From Saccoglossus kowalevskii (lineage: Eukaryota > Hemichordata > Enteropneusta > Harrimaniidae), in contig NW_003142305.1 in assembly GCF_000003605.2 (NCBI RefSeq), forward strand, positions 8,244-61,040: DNA of 52,797 nucleotides, given 5' to 3'. The translations under genes were made by a program, and so were the position numbers. Numbering within the stretch: position 1 is the first letter of the stretch; each line of letters begins with the position of its first letter. A model generated the notes under the pieces. The model was not told the origin of the DNA. It did no database searches and saw only the letters and a program-made list of their open reading frames with translations. Shown here one piece after another: positions 35,497 to 47,798 of this stretch.

Positions 35497-37259
35497 TACA
35501 TATACTATATATTCGATCACTCTATACAATTCACTTTTGACCTCTGCTTGAACTTGTCAAACCACCACCTTGAAAGTATTAACAAACATACATTTGTTAA
35601 CTTTAAATTTGCTTTAGCATGTTACTATTGCATTGAAATTATTTCACTAGAGAGAACCTGATGTTATTAGTTATTTTAGTATTTGCTCCAATAATGTTCG
35701 TCTTGGAAATGCACCAACCTTAGACTGTCAAGGGTTCTCCTAAGAGCATTATAGAATAGACCCCCCCCCCCCAATCCTATAACATTGGATAAAGGCGTAG
35801 CTTACAGTGGAAGCAAACAAGATTCATATGGGTGACTTCCAAGTCCTTACCCTTATCAACTTACCCCAGACAGTTGAAGCTCTCGGAAATATAAATTGTA
35901 CAGATAATTTACAACATTCTTTGTATAGTTACAACAATGTTGAAATATGAAAACAGACAACTTTATAGCTATAGTCTCTGTACCTAAACAAAAATGAATT
36001 GGTCCAAGTGAGATTGTCACAAAATGTAGCAAATCATTTTCATATCCTTTAATAGATCGTTTGATAGCACTGATACAAATACCTTGCTATATTGCAATGT
36101 TCATAGTGACTTTCTTAGGAAGATTTGCAAACTCTTCATACGAATCTTGTTTGTGCCTGCTGTGATTACAAAATATATAGAGGTAACTAACATGTTCTGT
36201 TACCCCTGTATCTAAATTATATGATATGTTGCTATTTTCCTGGGGAGAACACCTTGTACATGTACATGTATACTATACCTGCCTAGTTGAAAGACAGGCC
36301 AAGCATGTGAATACGATAAATCATTCATTCACAAGTCTATCCTCTGCAAGCTAAGCTTTATATGGTTCAAGGTGATGTAAGTTGCGGACAAATTTAAAAC
36401 ACAGATATACCTGGTAATAAAAATTACAAATACTTTGTGATAGCTATTTGCAATATTATATTAGTAAATTAGTGTTAAAAAACATTTATTCATAAGTTTT
36501 GAGGACTCGTCTATGAACGTATGATAAAGCATTAAAAAGGAAGATGTGTCCGAGGTGAACAGTTGTCAAATTATCATGATTGTGTGTAACATATATGGTA
36601 CTTGAATTCAGCAGTTGAAATTGTATTCTGAGGTCTCTCATAGCAGTATTTCAGTCTTGCAACTATTGTGTGAAATACTTTGTATACATTTACACAGAAT
36701 GTGCATCAGCGTGTTCAAACGACGACTATTTCAGTTTCCAGGTTTGCCTTCGAGTTCTGACAAGTGTACTTTCACAAATATTCCTAACAAGTGCAAATAC
36801 CGGTAAACCATTTCCGGTGGTCGTCGCGTAGCGCGTGTTAGAATTTCATGTAAATAAACAATGTATTTTACACGCGCTGTATACGTCGCTATGAGTCCCA
36901 TATCGAACAAGACGCGACACGACGACCACCGCCCTTTAATAATACTTCATGCACAAATCAAATATTTCACATAATGGTCCCATTAAGCTCTATGAATGAT
37001 CAGAGTGCAACTTTGAAGGCAAAAACATTCAAAGAAACTGTTATATATTTTGTCAACTTAAATAAATTCCATCGTAAGGACGATATAAAAAGAAATATAA
37101 TATACCTTGACTTGTTATTTATGTAGTGTATTATCAAATGTTAAATTACAGAAGTTATTAAATTCTTATGAGAGTTTCATGTTCTTATAAATGGTGTCTG
37201 TTTTTATTTTTTCCAAAATACCAGTAGATATAAAGATAATGTGAAATATCTGTAGTTCT

Positions 37260-37580
37260 CTCAATCTCGGATCCTATCTGGGTATATGGCCCCAATTTGT
37301 TATTTTTGTTTAATTACAATACTTGGATAGACCTCTGACATATTCATTTTGTGACGATATCCTTGATTCTCTATTTTTAGTGAATATTTTTGACTTCTTT
37401 TCGAACACTGCTAGGTCCATTGCTTTGATACTTTGTGAGAACCATGGTGGTATACCTCTATCAGATTTGTTCAGTTCTATATTTTTACGGATTACTTTTC
37501 GCCACTTTTGATAAAAATTGCTATTTTTGATTTCTTCTTGAAAACTACCAGCTCAAATGCTTTGATAACTTGGTATGGGT
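37260..37580. repeat. tandem-core-type repeat, ~2 units
   Basis: Units with CATTGCTTTGATACTTTG, TTTTTAGTGAATATTTTTGA and CAGATTTGTTCA match the 45.1-45.7 kb core. The MITE copy at 37.65 kb sits just to the right. Confidence 0.6.
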
Positions 37581-37645
37581 TTGATAACAATTGTAATTGC
37601 AATGGTAAACAACCATCCTGTGTAAAAATACTACCATAGTTGTGT

Positions 37646-37849
37646 TACTATGGAATAATTTATTTTTGCTGGAATTAATTTTCGCTGAAAAGGCTTTTTG
37701 GGCGTTTTGTATGGAATTTATTTTCACTGATTTTTGATGAGTTTAATGTGAAATATATGAAAAAAAAGTATATTCGCTGGATTTTATTTTCACGGAATCA
37801 TTCCTTCAGCGAAAATAAATTCCAAGCAAAAATAAAGTATTCTACAGCA
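37646..37849 (+). mobile_element. palindromic MITE, copy 4
   Basis: Begins TACTATGGAATAATTTATTT and ends AATAAAGTATTCTACAGCA. The ends have drifted but the internal core is well conserved. It is inserted in a tandem-core repeat block. Confidence 0.75.
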
Positions 37850-39718
37850 TGACAAGAACAATAAACATGGCAAATTGCTCTAGAGAACATTATGAACTTT
37901 GTTACGAGGACGATGCCCTGAAAATACAGCAGAGGTATTTTGACTGTGGGGTTGCTCATTTTGGCATTTTTTTTATAAATTGCGTTTTATTAAAAACATA
38001 CCTACATCTAATTTTAATTAGATTGCAGTTTTCTGGAATACTTATGTTTACAGTTTTCAATTAAAGTTTTGCCCTCTAGTGACATTTTCCGACATAATTT
38101 TATGCACCAGGATGGTCATTTCTAAAATATTTATCGCAGCCACACAATTTTTAGCAAGGTATTTTGTCATTTGTTCATTGATTATTCAGTTATGAAGATG
38201 CTTTGATCAAATGAGTACTGAGAGCATCAATTATAAGAAAAACATTTCTAGAAATGCCTTGGATGGATTGAAATTGTGAAAACACTAGCTGCCTGTCGGC
38301 TGTATAGTTGAAAATATTTTTTTACCAAAAATTTCACTAAAATTAATCGTATTGTCATGCAATGAATAAATCTGCCAGAGGTGAAGCAATTGGGCAAGCC
38401 ATCTTGAAGCCTTTTTTTACCAAAAATGACAATAATATTCACTAAAATTAGAGAATTAAAGACAAACAAAGGTGTCTACATATAAGATATCAAAGTATCC
38501 ATACCATTTTCAAGTTGAAAGTTGACACAGATGAGCAATCAGTAATATATACAGGGCCTTTAATATTTTAGAAGATGCTGATCATACGTTTGGCTGTTAG
38601 CCATTCTGTTTTAAGTTAACACATCCATCGAGTTCTCAAATACCAAAACCACATGGGAGTTTTCACCCTCTGGATTGTATGTTAAACTCATACACAAGAT
38701 ACCATGAAAGTAAGAAGAGATTTTTTTATTCTTAAAATATTTGAAAAAAAGAAATTTTAATACAGGAAAAAAAAGATGGACATGTCCAACATCCACCACT
38801 GTACTGTACTCCCACAAAATAGAGACTACATATTGAAGAAGACAAATATTAAAAGTGAACTGCTAATTATAAAAAAAAAAATTGCAACACGGATTTAAAA
38901 AAACTTTATCTATTTCTAGAAATACTTTAAAAAAGTATTATCAATCAGAGGAAACCTTTGGAGCCTTTGACTGGTGTTTAATGATATCATGCAGTGAGAC
39001 ATTTATGCTCGGCATAAACTGTCTCTATAATCTAATTCCCTGAGAAGTTACCAAAGAAAAGGATTGTTATCAAGCAATATGCCAGGAATTGACAGATGGG
39101 AGTATAAAATGATCTATGTAAGGTGATATGTGACAAAGACCTCATGAGTTACAAGCATGTATCACTCAAACATATGCATGTATGTATTTTGATCAATGTT
39201 ACGACTTCACAGAATGTAGTGGACATTTCGAGATATTTGATTGGGAAAACAGAAATTGCGAAAAAAACATGCAATACATGCTTTGCAAATACGCACGAAC
39301 ATTGGCAGAAACAACCCAAGACTAACATAAGTTTTGCAGAATTACTGATCTGCCTAATCAGTTTCTCTGAAACATATGAACATTTTGCAATCTTAATCAC
39401 ATATCATTTGCATACTCTTTATATTTGATGAATCCTTGTCCATTATACAAATAACCAAACACTGAGAGACAATAACAATAGCACAAGATATACTAAAGCT
39501 TAAAAAGATACAGTAAATGTTCTGAAATATGAAACAAGCTCTATACTGAAATCTAGTCAAAATCTCTAATTTTTTTTTAATTGAAAACCTGCTGTGGATC
39601 CATACACAAATACATTGGCAAACAGGTACTAAATAAATTTAACATTATAAATTGTAAAACACAATACATGTACTTCATATTCAGTTAAAAAAACACAGAA
39701 TTATGCATATATAAAATG

Positions 39719-41293
39719 TCACGTAGAGTCATGACCACGAGTAAAGTGGCACATGAAGTCGTATTTGTCTCTACACACCTTGCCACAAACACCGCATTGA
39801 AATGGATTTTGATGATTGTGCCATCCCATATGTATGGTGTGCATTATGGTATCGCTGAAAACAATATCACAAAATTCACAAAGCAGTGAATCCTTATTTT
39901 GAAACTTGAATTTCATCAGGGACGACCTTCTTGATGGACTTGCAGCATGACTGGAAGGACTTGAGGGACTCAGACCTGACTGATTGAACATATGAACTGT
40001 AGTGTTGATGCCAGGACTGTTGATACTTTGCTGCGATGAAGGACTATGGGTAGATCTCATGGTAGGGGAAGATACCATGGATAAATTGTTTCCTCGAGGT
40101 ACTGATACAGGGCTTGAAGACGTTATAGACCTCCTAGATTTCCTGATTCTCTTTACACTACTGGTTGCTGCAATATTTAACTGACTGTTAGAACTTGAGG
40201 GAATGCATTCAACAGCATTTGGAGAAATTACGGAATTAACAGTCCTTATTTCTTCAACATCCTGATTGTTATGAGCTTCAGAGGTATTGAAAGAACTTAC
40301 AAACCCAGTATCCATTGCAATCTCCAAGCTATCCTGTCTGGTACCTGCATCAGTTGCACTACTGTCATCATCCACGGTTGTAACTTTGTCTTTCTCAGTT
40401 CTGACCTGAGCAGCATACAACAATTTCTGCTGCATGGGTGTTCGAGAGAATCCAATGCTCGCCTCAGAATTGGAAACCTTGCTCTCCTTTTGGCAATCAG
40501 TGAAACTTTGGTTTTCTACTTTTATGCCTGTCTCATCAGTCACATCCCCTGAAGGAACAGTCAAATCATACTCCTGCACTGCATTACCATGACTACCAGG
40601 TGCTCCATTATCTGCACTGAAACTTGTTGATGATGTCTGGTCTGTCTGCGTAACAGGATTTTCATTAGCACTTTGTGAACTGCTGGCTGCCCCATCCATC
40701 ATGTCGTTTCGCACTGCAATGCTGCCATTGTCTATGACTTCCCACTGCTGCACAGACATCATTGATGGAACAGCAGGTTGGTTTTGGAAAATAACACTGT
40801 CACTGCTAAGAGTTGGTGCACTGGTTGCTATAGATACTGGCATCACATCTGATCGGGTGGTGTTGATATGCTGCATATCAACATTTCTATCAAAACTGTT
40901 TTGAGCTGCCTGTGGCGATGAGAACCCACTCGACACTGGAGGTATAGTTTGATTATCATTTTGTCTACCTGCATTAACTGCACCAAAATGTCTACTTGCA
41001 ATGTGGACTTGTAAAGTATCAATAAACTTGAAATACAGACCACAATGTGGACACCGAAGTCTCGTCCTCTTGTTAGCATTAGTGTTGTTATGGCGAAGCT
41101 TAGTGTGAGCTGTTAAGTTTCCACGGATTGTACTGGCATATCCACATAACTCACAGCGATATGGTTTTGTACCAGTATGTATTCTCAAGTGTTGTACCAA
41201 ATGGCCTTTTTGTTTGAATGCCTGCGGACATAAAGTACATTTGAATGGTCTTGGAGCATTGTCCAGTACTCTGATCCTTCTGTTTGTCATCAT
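39719..41293 (-). CDS. Ikaros/hunchback-type C2H2 zinc-finger factor
   Basis: A 524-residue frame in one coding exon. An in-frame stop lies upstream of the ATG, and a 5'UTR splice acceptor (TATTTTCAG) falls at about 41439. Three N-terminal C2H2 fingers are at residues 19-39, 47-68 and 81-102; the first two are joined by a TGTKPY linker and contain QKGHLVQHLRIH and RGNLTAH. A long Ser/Thr/Asn-rich low-complexity middle follows. Two C-terminal fingers at about 472-492 and 500-521 (CEFCDIVF...TIHMGWH and CGVCGKV...FTRGH) have the unusual spacing of the Ikaros/hunchback C-terminal dimerisation fingers. By analogy it is a nuclear DNA-binding regulator that self-associates through its C-terminus. 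Vertebrate IKZF proteins usually have four N-terminal fingers and several coding exons, so orthology to one member is uncertain. Confidence 0.8.
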   Translation of the reverse strand: MMTNRRIRVLDNAPRPFKCTLCPQAFKQKGHLVQHLRIHTGTKPYRCELCGYASTIRGNLTAHTKLRHNNTNANKRTRLRCPHCGLYFKFIDTLQVHIASRHFGAVNAGRQNDNQTIPPVSSGFSSPQAAQNSFDRNVDMQHINTTRSDVMPVSIATSAPTLSSDSVIFQNQPAVPSMMSVQQWEVIDNGSIAVRNDMMDGAASSSQSANENPVTQTDQTSSTSFSADNGAPGSHGNAVQEYDLTVPSGDVTDETGIKVENQSFTDCQKESKVSNSEASIGFSRTPMQQKLLYAAQVRTEKDKVTTVDDDSSATDAGTRQDSLEIAMDTGFVSSFNTSEAHNNQDVEEIRTVNSVISPNAVECIPSSSNSQLNIAATSSVKRIRKSRRSITSSSPVSVPRGNNLSMVSSPTMRSTHSPSSQQSINSPGINTTVHMFNQSGLSPSSPSSHAASPSRRSSLMKFKFQNKDSLLCEFCDIVFSDTIMHTIHMGWHNHQNPFQCGVCGKVCRDKYDFMCHFTRGHDST

Positions 41294-41438
41294 ATTGAAG
41301 ATGGGAAAGTTGACTTCAGTTGTAACTTGCTAAACATGGTAGTTTAAGAGGAGCAAAGTATGTTCATTCATTCCATAAAAGTCGTAGGGAATCCATTTTC
41401 CAATTTTTATTTCCACCATAGAAGTGAGCCACCAAGAT

Positions 41439-43499
41439 CTGAAAATAGAAAGTAATGAACAAATATGAAACCTTGTCATCAACATATATTTGGCAATATA
41501 TATGTACAAATGTTGGTGGTTTAAGACATCAACAAAGCTATTGTGATAGATACATGTACATTGTATCTAATTAATTTCATTTCATCTAATTCAACTTTAG
41601 GTTGAATAAAATATAACATATGTTGATTTGTGCAAATAACAAACTTCAGGACTGAAAATCTAAATAAATTGATTATTACTAATTATCAGAAAAAATAATA
41701 ATACATACATGTAGTATAGTACAAATCAATTTATTTGGTTTTGGGTGTATAAATATAAAAACAATGGCCACCAGTTTTCAGTATACAAATGACAATCAAG
41801 CGAGAAACATCTCCTTGCTCCACAAAATCACTTTTTTTTCGACAATCTTAACACCTGAGGTGCATTATTTTCATGTTGCACACAACTATGAATATATCAA
41901 TGATACAATTATGATGTTAATTTACAAGTTTGAAGCAATGTCAATGTGATTTTTGTGCTTACGCAAATGCAAGGTGTTGTTTGTTCAATCTCTAGGTATG
42001 TTTATGTAATTACAAAGTTGATGATGTGAGTGATATCATGGAGCTAATAAGAGATTATATGTCGTGAGCTGTTTGTCCAGGCGTTGTCGACACTCCATGA
42101 TGTGGAACGGCCCGAGTGAGTGTTAATGGCTTATAAACTTGATTGATCCTTATTTTTTCAGCAGCAACAAGGGTGAGCTAGGTCCTGCGAGGCGAGATTG
42201 TTAATTTAGTTACAAGAGGGAAAATTAGATGATTTTCACCCCATTTTTGATGAAATAAAGACGATTCTAGCCATGGGTACTGGCCTAGATTAGTTCATTG
42301 AAAGATGTGCCGGGCATGGGTGACAATGGGTGGGTATGATAAGATGATACTGGTAATAAAAAATGTAGCAGGGTCTGTCGTCTTCGCTGACCGTCAAAAA
42401 ATTTGTCCGGACAAAAAGTCAAGTATGCATCTTGAATCTAATATATGACATTCCCAACAATTTAAAAAGTACAAATGTGCCTTGAATTAAATAAATTGCA
42501 CAGTGAAATATTTTGTGTCCGACAACAATACATAAAAAATGTATGCGCGTTCATGTTTAAGATTTTTATGTAATATGAGTCACGCATATATTCTTGTATA
42601 TTGGGGCATCAGACAACTGGATATGTAGACTGGCGCAGTCGGGCGATTAATTTGTTTTTGTAGTTTAAATAAAATAACAAAAAATCGCAAAATGAAGGTG
42701 TTAGCACGAAATCACCCCGACTGGTTTATTCTGCAGGAAATTCATTGCTATTAAATATTCATGAGCACATATTAGAATGAGGTGGGCGCTGAAACATGTG
42801 CATAATAAGGTCAACATGGTAAATGTCACACTGCAGACCCAATATGGCGGCACGTTGAAATTCGAGTTTGTCGTAGTCATCGTTTCTAATTCATCACAAT
42901 ATGTAAAAAAGTAACTCGTACTAGTCGTAGAATTAAAAATAAAATCTTCTCGGTCAGAGGTCAGTTGAAGAGACGTTGTGATTGGCTTAGATGGTTGTCA
43001 ATTTGAACACTCATTAACATAATTACCTGTTGAAAAATCGACGGGTTCCTGCAGTGTCCATAGAGGGCCATGCAGAATAAACCAGTCGGGGTGATATTGC
43101 AGTTACAGGAGATTTTGCACTAACACCTCCATTTCGCTTTTTTTTTATTTTATTTTATTTAAACTAAAAAAACAAATTACTCGCCCCGACTGCACCAGTT
43201 TACTGGATATGCTGTGCCACACAGCCGTATCACAAAGGCACAGTGATAGAGGGACTGTGACAAAGGTTTTTTTTTTGCTTTTTTAATTTGTGGGCGCCTT
43301 GTTTTTTTTCACATTGTGTTATGTTATTATTGTCTATTAAACCCACAGGGCACATTATGGCAAACGTTGTGCAATAACTACATTGTGTAGGTCATTCAAA
43401 TAAACCACAATTATATATGAGTATGCACTGTTTTGTACAAGCACAAAGGTAAATAAGAAGCTCCATGGTGCATATTGCATGGTGTTAGCTTACAAAATT
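41439..43499. other. 5' flank of zinc-finger gene
   Basis: It should contain the leader exon and promoter of the zinc-finger gene, but I could not place them. It includes a Mutator-like element at 42626-43201. Nothing else is recognised. Confidence 0.4.
42626..43201. mobile_element. Mutator-like non-autonomous element with 10-base target duplication
   Basis: Ends form inverted repeats of about 100-130 bases (for example GCAGTCGGG, AATTTGTTTTT-TAGTTTAAA, GGTGTTAG, CACCCCGACTGGTTTATTCT). The element is flanked by ACTGGATATG at 42616-42625 and 43202-43211. Long inverted ends and a 9-10-base duplication are Mutator features. The interior (~300 bases) is non-coding. Confidence 0.75.
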
Positions 43500-44375
43500 A
43501 ACACCTCTGGTTGAAATGATAACAGCTGTGGACCAAGCAAAGAACTAGGCAGATCATGCAAATTTATTACAGTGTCCGGGCTCCCAGTGACTACAGATTG
43601 GCTGCAATGCAGACAGTACAACAGTGCATTGGTCTGGGTTTGTTATGGTGGCGTTGTTTTGTTCGTTTGTACTGTTATTTCGTTTGTCGTGTGGTAATTA
43701 TGCACCACAGTGAATCAACGAATCACATAGCTATCACAATTGTTCTCTGTTTTACCTACCGATGTTACGGATATGTAGATGCAGGCAGTTATATTATAGT
43801 CATTGTTACAAACGTGCTACACAAAGGTCAGGCGGCGGCGAGACCGCTAGGTTATCTTAATCAAAACACCTGTTCTTTCAAAACATAAACTATTTGAATG
43901 GTGCACCGCCACTCCTGAATCGCAAGTTTTCTAAATGATGTGAGCCGTAAACGTCTCAAAGCGCGGTCACAGAAAAGATTTTACTAACCTGATTTGCCAA
44001 TCGAAATATCAACAACGGAATCTAAATCTCGTCGGTCGCGAGATGCTTCGACCGGATGTAGACACTAACACGGGAATCTTGGCCGCAGTTTAGTATGTAC
44101 TGGATCGAGTATAGTAACGTATACGACGTTGTAAATATTGGTAAGATTATGAGTTGAATGAGATTACGAATTCGTCGGGAAATTTGAAGTGGCGTAGTTT
44201 GTGTCAAAGGTCAAAAAGATGGTGGCCCGCCATTATGTCACCACAGGTGGCGCTCTTCACAAGGCTTGTTTTCGTTGACCCCGAAGTGGGCCTGTGTAAA
44301 GTCAAATTGGGTGCCCACCACGGAAAAAAAAACTTTCTGAACCTCGGAAAACGGCTCACCAGTGACTGCCTCGAT
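43500..44375. promoter_or_regulatory. probable ITFG2 promoter and 5'UTR
   Basis: The sequence just upstream of the ITFG2 ATG is more CpG-rich than the flanks, especially from about 43.8 to 44.35 kb, as expected of an invertebrate promoter. It may also serve the divergent zinc-finger gene, whose leader exon must lie right of 41.44 kb. No core element was identified with confidence. Confidence 0.35.
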
Positions 44376-47300
44376 ATGAGGTCTGTTTCATTTGTACAAA
44401 GACTGGAAATAGACTTACCAGGAAATCTGTTTACACATGCACTTGCTCTAGGAGATATTGACAACGACCAGGTAGTTCACTGTAGTTCTTTATATGATAT
44501 CACAGTCCCTCTATCAAATAGAGGAACTGTGATGATATCGACGTCCATAGATACATACACAATATATACACTTTAACTTTTACGATTCCACAAAACAATT
44601 ATTTTTTCTAAATTGACTCAGACTTAATAGGATATTTTGCATGTCACATACCAATTAATATACTATGCATTTCATAAAAGCATGAATTTGATTTGACCAC
44701 TGCGCTTTAAAGACCACAATGCAATGTTTTATAAACTTCTCAAAATTAATATAAATAGCAAAGTATTAAAAGCTATACATTTAAAAGCAATGTTAAGTTG
44801 TGTATTAGAATAGAAGAATAGAATAGTGCTTTATTGACACCGTAAAGAAAATATTACATTTCTTTTTTGGTTATGTTAAGACACCTTTGCAACCTGATCC
44901 AAGAACTATAAGGAATGAATAAATCATCGACATAAAGCAGATAAAGTAGTTTCAACCTTCCTAAATAAGACACATGCCGATATCACCAACTTGTTAGCTC
45001 CGCTGTCGACTTTGTTGAGCGGAGCTTATCATATGAGTGATTGTCCGTCGTAGTTGTCCATCGTCTGTCGTTCGGCGTCCGTCGTCTGTGTCAATGTTTT
45101 ACTTTTTCGACTTCTTCTTGAAAACTACAAGCCTGAATGCTTTGATACTTGGTGTATATTTAACTTGGGTAGACCTCTCTCAGATTTGTTCATTTCATGA
45201 TCATATCTTCAATTCTCTAATTTTGGTGAATATTTTTGTCATTTTTGGTAAAAAGTGATATTTTCGACTTCTTGTTGAAAACCGCAAGTCCAATTGCTTT
45301 GATATTACATATATAGGTACTACATGTGGACCTTTCTAAGATTTGTTCATTTTGTAATGATATCTTTAATTCTCTAATTTTGGTGAATATTTTTGTCATT
45401 TTTAGTAAAAGTGATATTTTTGACTTCTTGTTAAAAACCCCAAGTCCAATTGCTTTGATATTACATATATATGTACTACATGTGGACCACTCTCAAATTT
45501 GTTCATTTCATGATGATCTTTTCAATTCTCTAATTTTGATGAATATTTTTGTCATTTTTGGTAAAAAATGATATTTTCGACTTCTTGTTAAAAACCACAA
45601 TAATTTATGGTAAAAAATGATATTTTTGAATTCATGTTGAAAACAGCAAGTCCCATAGCATTGATACTATGCATATTGTTCATTTTCTAATGATATCTTC
45701 TGTTCTTTAATTGAAATGTGCATTGCTAACAGCGGAGCTATCTCAGCCGAGAGGCTGCTTGTTTAATTGTACTTATGGTGTACAGCAATGCTCCACATTG
45801 TCTCCTTTTTTATTTAATCTTTTCATTAATGATACAAGATAACTTTATTGACATTATTCTTTCGATAGAAGATGAACATAGTATAATCAAAAGAATAAAA
45901 TAACAGATTAATTAAAAGGCAATTACAAGGTAGTACAGAATCAGGTGTTTTATTAATACATACCTGTTTGCATTATAAACACACCAAGGTTAATGTGGCA
46001 GTTTGTCATAATGTAAATAAATTTATCGGAATGATCAATTGAAGTAAAATTAGGATTATTTTTATGTAAGTCTGTAAAAAGTATCTGCCTCATTTCATTG
46101 TGCTGTGGGCAGTCCATAATGTAATGGTAACTCATCCTCAACTGAGTTATCCCTTTCTCAATCATAAGCTGATGGTCACTAATTCTAAATTTACAAATAT
46201 ATTTTCTATATTTTGAATTATTCACATCCATCAAATACTTCTCCATTTTGAAGTGTGTTTTAAACCTCTTTGTAGGTGCGAAGTTTGTTGAGCTCTCCTG
46301 AATCAGATTTTCCTAAATTAATGTCACTCTTCCACTTTTTAGAATAATCATCTTCTATTTTTTCTAAAACTCCCTTCACACTTTTATCATCCCCCATCCA
46401 GTAATCATGTATATTATCCACACCAGTTATTTAACTGATTGTTGTTGTGATATAGGCGATATACTGGGAAGTGGGTTATACAACCAGGTATATTTGGGAA
46501 GGTTGAAACTACTTTATCTGCTTTATGCCGATGATTTATTCATTCCTTGTAGTTGTAGAATCAGGTTGCAAAGGCAGTTAAATAAATTATGTGTTTACTG
46601 TAAAAAATGGAAGCTTAAAATCAATGCAAACAAGTCTAAAATTATAGTGTTTAGAAACGAGGGTAGACTTAAATCAGATGAGCATTGGTATATCGATGGT
46701 GTAAGGGTAGAAGTTGTCTTATATTTTAATTATTTGGCTATAACACTTTCATCATCTAGTTTATGGAAACATGCTCAGCATGCTCTGGTAAGTCATGCAG
46801 GTAAGAATATTAAAATTAATATTGTCCTGAAGATTTTTGACATAAAAATCGTACCAATATTGAATTATGATTACGAAATTTGGTGGTTCCATGCTGGAGA
46901 AAATGTTGAAAAAGTCCATACCTCTTTTTGCAAGTAATAATTTATTGATAAACATATCCTTAATAGGGATATTGTTCATAATACAATAAAGTTAAATACT
47001 GAAAGTATATACTAAATGTTGGTTATAATACCTGTAATGCCACTGCACTTGACGAAATTGGTAGATTTCTGCTGAGAACCCTTATGTTGTCTCGTATTGT
47101 TAGATATTGGTTAAACAACTGGATGATGACAAGCTGTCATATATTAAATGTTGTTATAATTACCAATTTGAAATGGCCAAAATGGGTTAGAAGTGCTGGA
47201 GATATAATGTAAAATGTCTTTATCCAAGTATATTCTACGGTTTCAAATTAAGAGACAATATTATTTCCAATCTTGATTTTATAGATGGCATTCCTTAGTT

Positions 47301-47798
47301 TTTTGTGAAGATATACAAATTTATCTATCAAAACTGATATCAAATCTCCCCAAAACATTCATAACAGCATTAACTAATATGACAATTACTAAAAAACAAC
47401 AAACCCATTACCTTTATGTGTATAAAATACTTATAATTTAAGTCTAACCAGCCAATTAAGTCACTGTGATAATGTTCCAATGTTAGATAGAACTGTTTCA
47501 GTTTGTATTGTGAAATTTATAAATATTCACAAAGACGAATGAAGTAAGTTTGTGTTGATAGAATATCAATCAGTTATTAAAAGGGTTATAAAAAATATTT
47601 CCATGTTACGTAAAGGTACATGTATTGTCTTTGTGTCATCTGATTTTAACTGTTATCAGATGGGTAGAAATCACCGTTATTGCATTGCTATTTCTTTTTC
47701 AGATAAATGAGTTTGTTGTTGGTAATGTGAATGGTTTACTATGTATTTATAAAGGAATGAGTACACAACCATGGAGGTTGGCAAGTGGTCTTGGAATG
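44376..47798 (+). CDS. ITFG2: ITFG2 (KICSTOR subunit), first two coding exons
   Basis: Coding exon 1 is 44376-44471, beginning MRSVSFVQRLEIDLPG and ending HALALGDIDNDQ, followed by donor GTAGTT. Exon 2 is 47703-47798, after an acceptor TTTTTCAG; it begins INEFVVGNVNGLLCIYKG and ends at donor GTTAGT. Both exons are 96 bases in phase 0. The GD-DND and VVGN-G-L-IYKG pattern is the first FG-GAP/beta-propeller blade of ITFG2, whose human form also starts MRSVSYVQR. ITFG2 with KPTN, KICS2 and SZT2 forms KICSTOR, which brings GATOR1 to lysosomes to restrain mTORC1 when amino acids are scarce. The rest should lie to the right, beyond the DIRS element and this window. The frame is open upstream of the ATG but lacks another ATG. 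The intron between the exons is filled with repeats and a broken LINE. Confidence 0.85.
44997..45762. mobile_element. tandem-core element, second family
   Basis: The left hairpin AGCTCCGCT...AGCGGAGCT is followed by a GTCCGTCGT-rich stretch. Four to five ~160-base units with CTTCTTGTTGAAAAC and AATTGCTTTGATATTACATA follow. A single arm copy AGCGGAGCT and a small hairpin AGCCGAGAGGCT end it. The architecture is the same as the element at 25.6-27.1 kb, with a different sequence. It lies in the ITFG2 intron. Confidence 0.65.
45770..47600 (+). mobile_element. degenerate LINE remnant (RT and C-terminal region)
   Basis: At 45790-45835 the frame reads LSPFLFNLFIND, an RT palm motif of non-LTR elements. 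After an interruption the frame resumes at about 46440, reaches the catalytic YADD box (46524-46535) and continues LINANKSK-like downstream to a stop at 46937. Frameshifted C-terminal traces (ALDEIGRFLLRTLMLSRIVR near 47050) run on to about 47600. It lies in the ITFG2 intron and is dead. Confidence 0.75.
45836..46430 (-). mobile_element. 3' end of a LINE on the opposite strand, nested
   Basis: The minus strand reads FKTHFKMEKYLMDVNNSKYR, then FRISDHQLMIEKG, then a cysteine-containing MDCPQHNEMR motif. This is the C-terminal segment typical of such LINEs. It interrupts the plus-strand RT between its FIND motif and the YADD box. The left boundary ACTTTATTGACA is the expected complement of a LINE 3' tail. 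Confidence 0.7.

Larger units (their letters stand above)
32516..39718. other. intergenic stretch between receptor and zinc-finger genes
   Basis: It holds the likely receptor 3'UTR, the inverted hAT-like copy, a foldback element at 34.7-35.5 kb, a C run at 35760-35774, tandem-core copies near 37260-37580 and 38240-38480, one MITE and the likely 3'UTR of the zinc-finger gene at the right. No further coding exon is supported. Confidence 0.5.
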
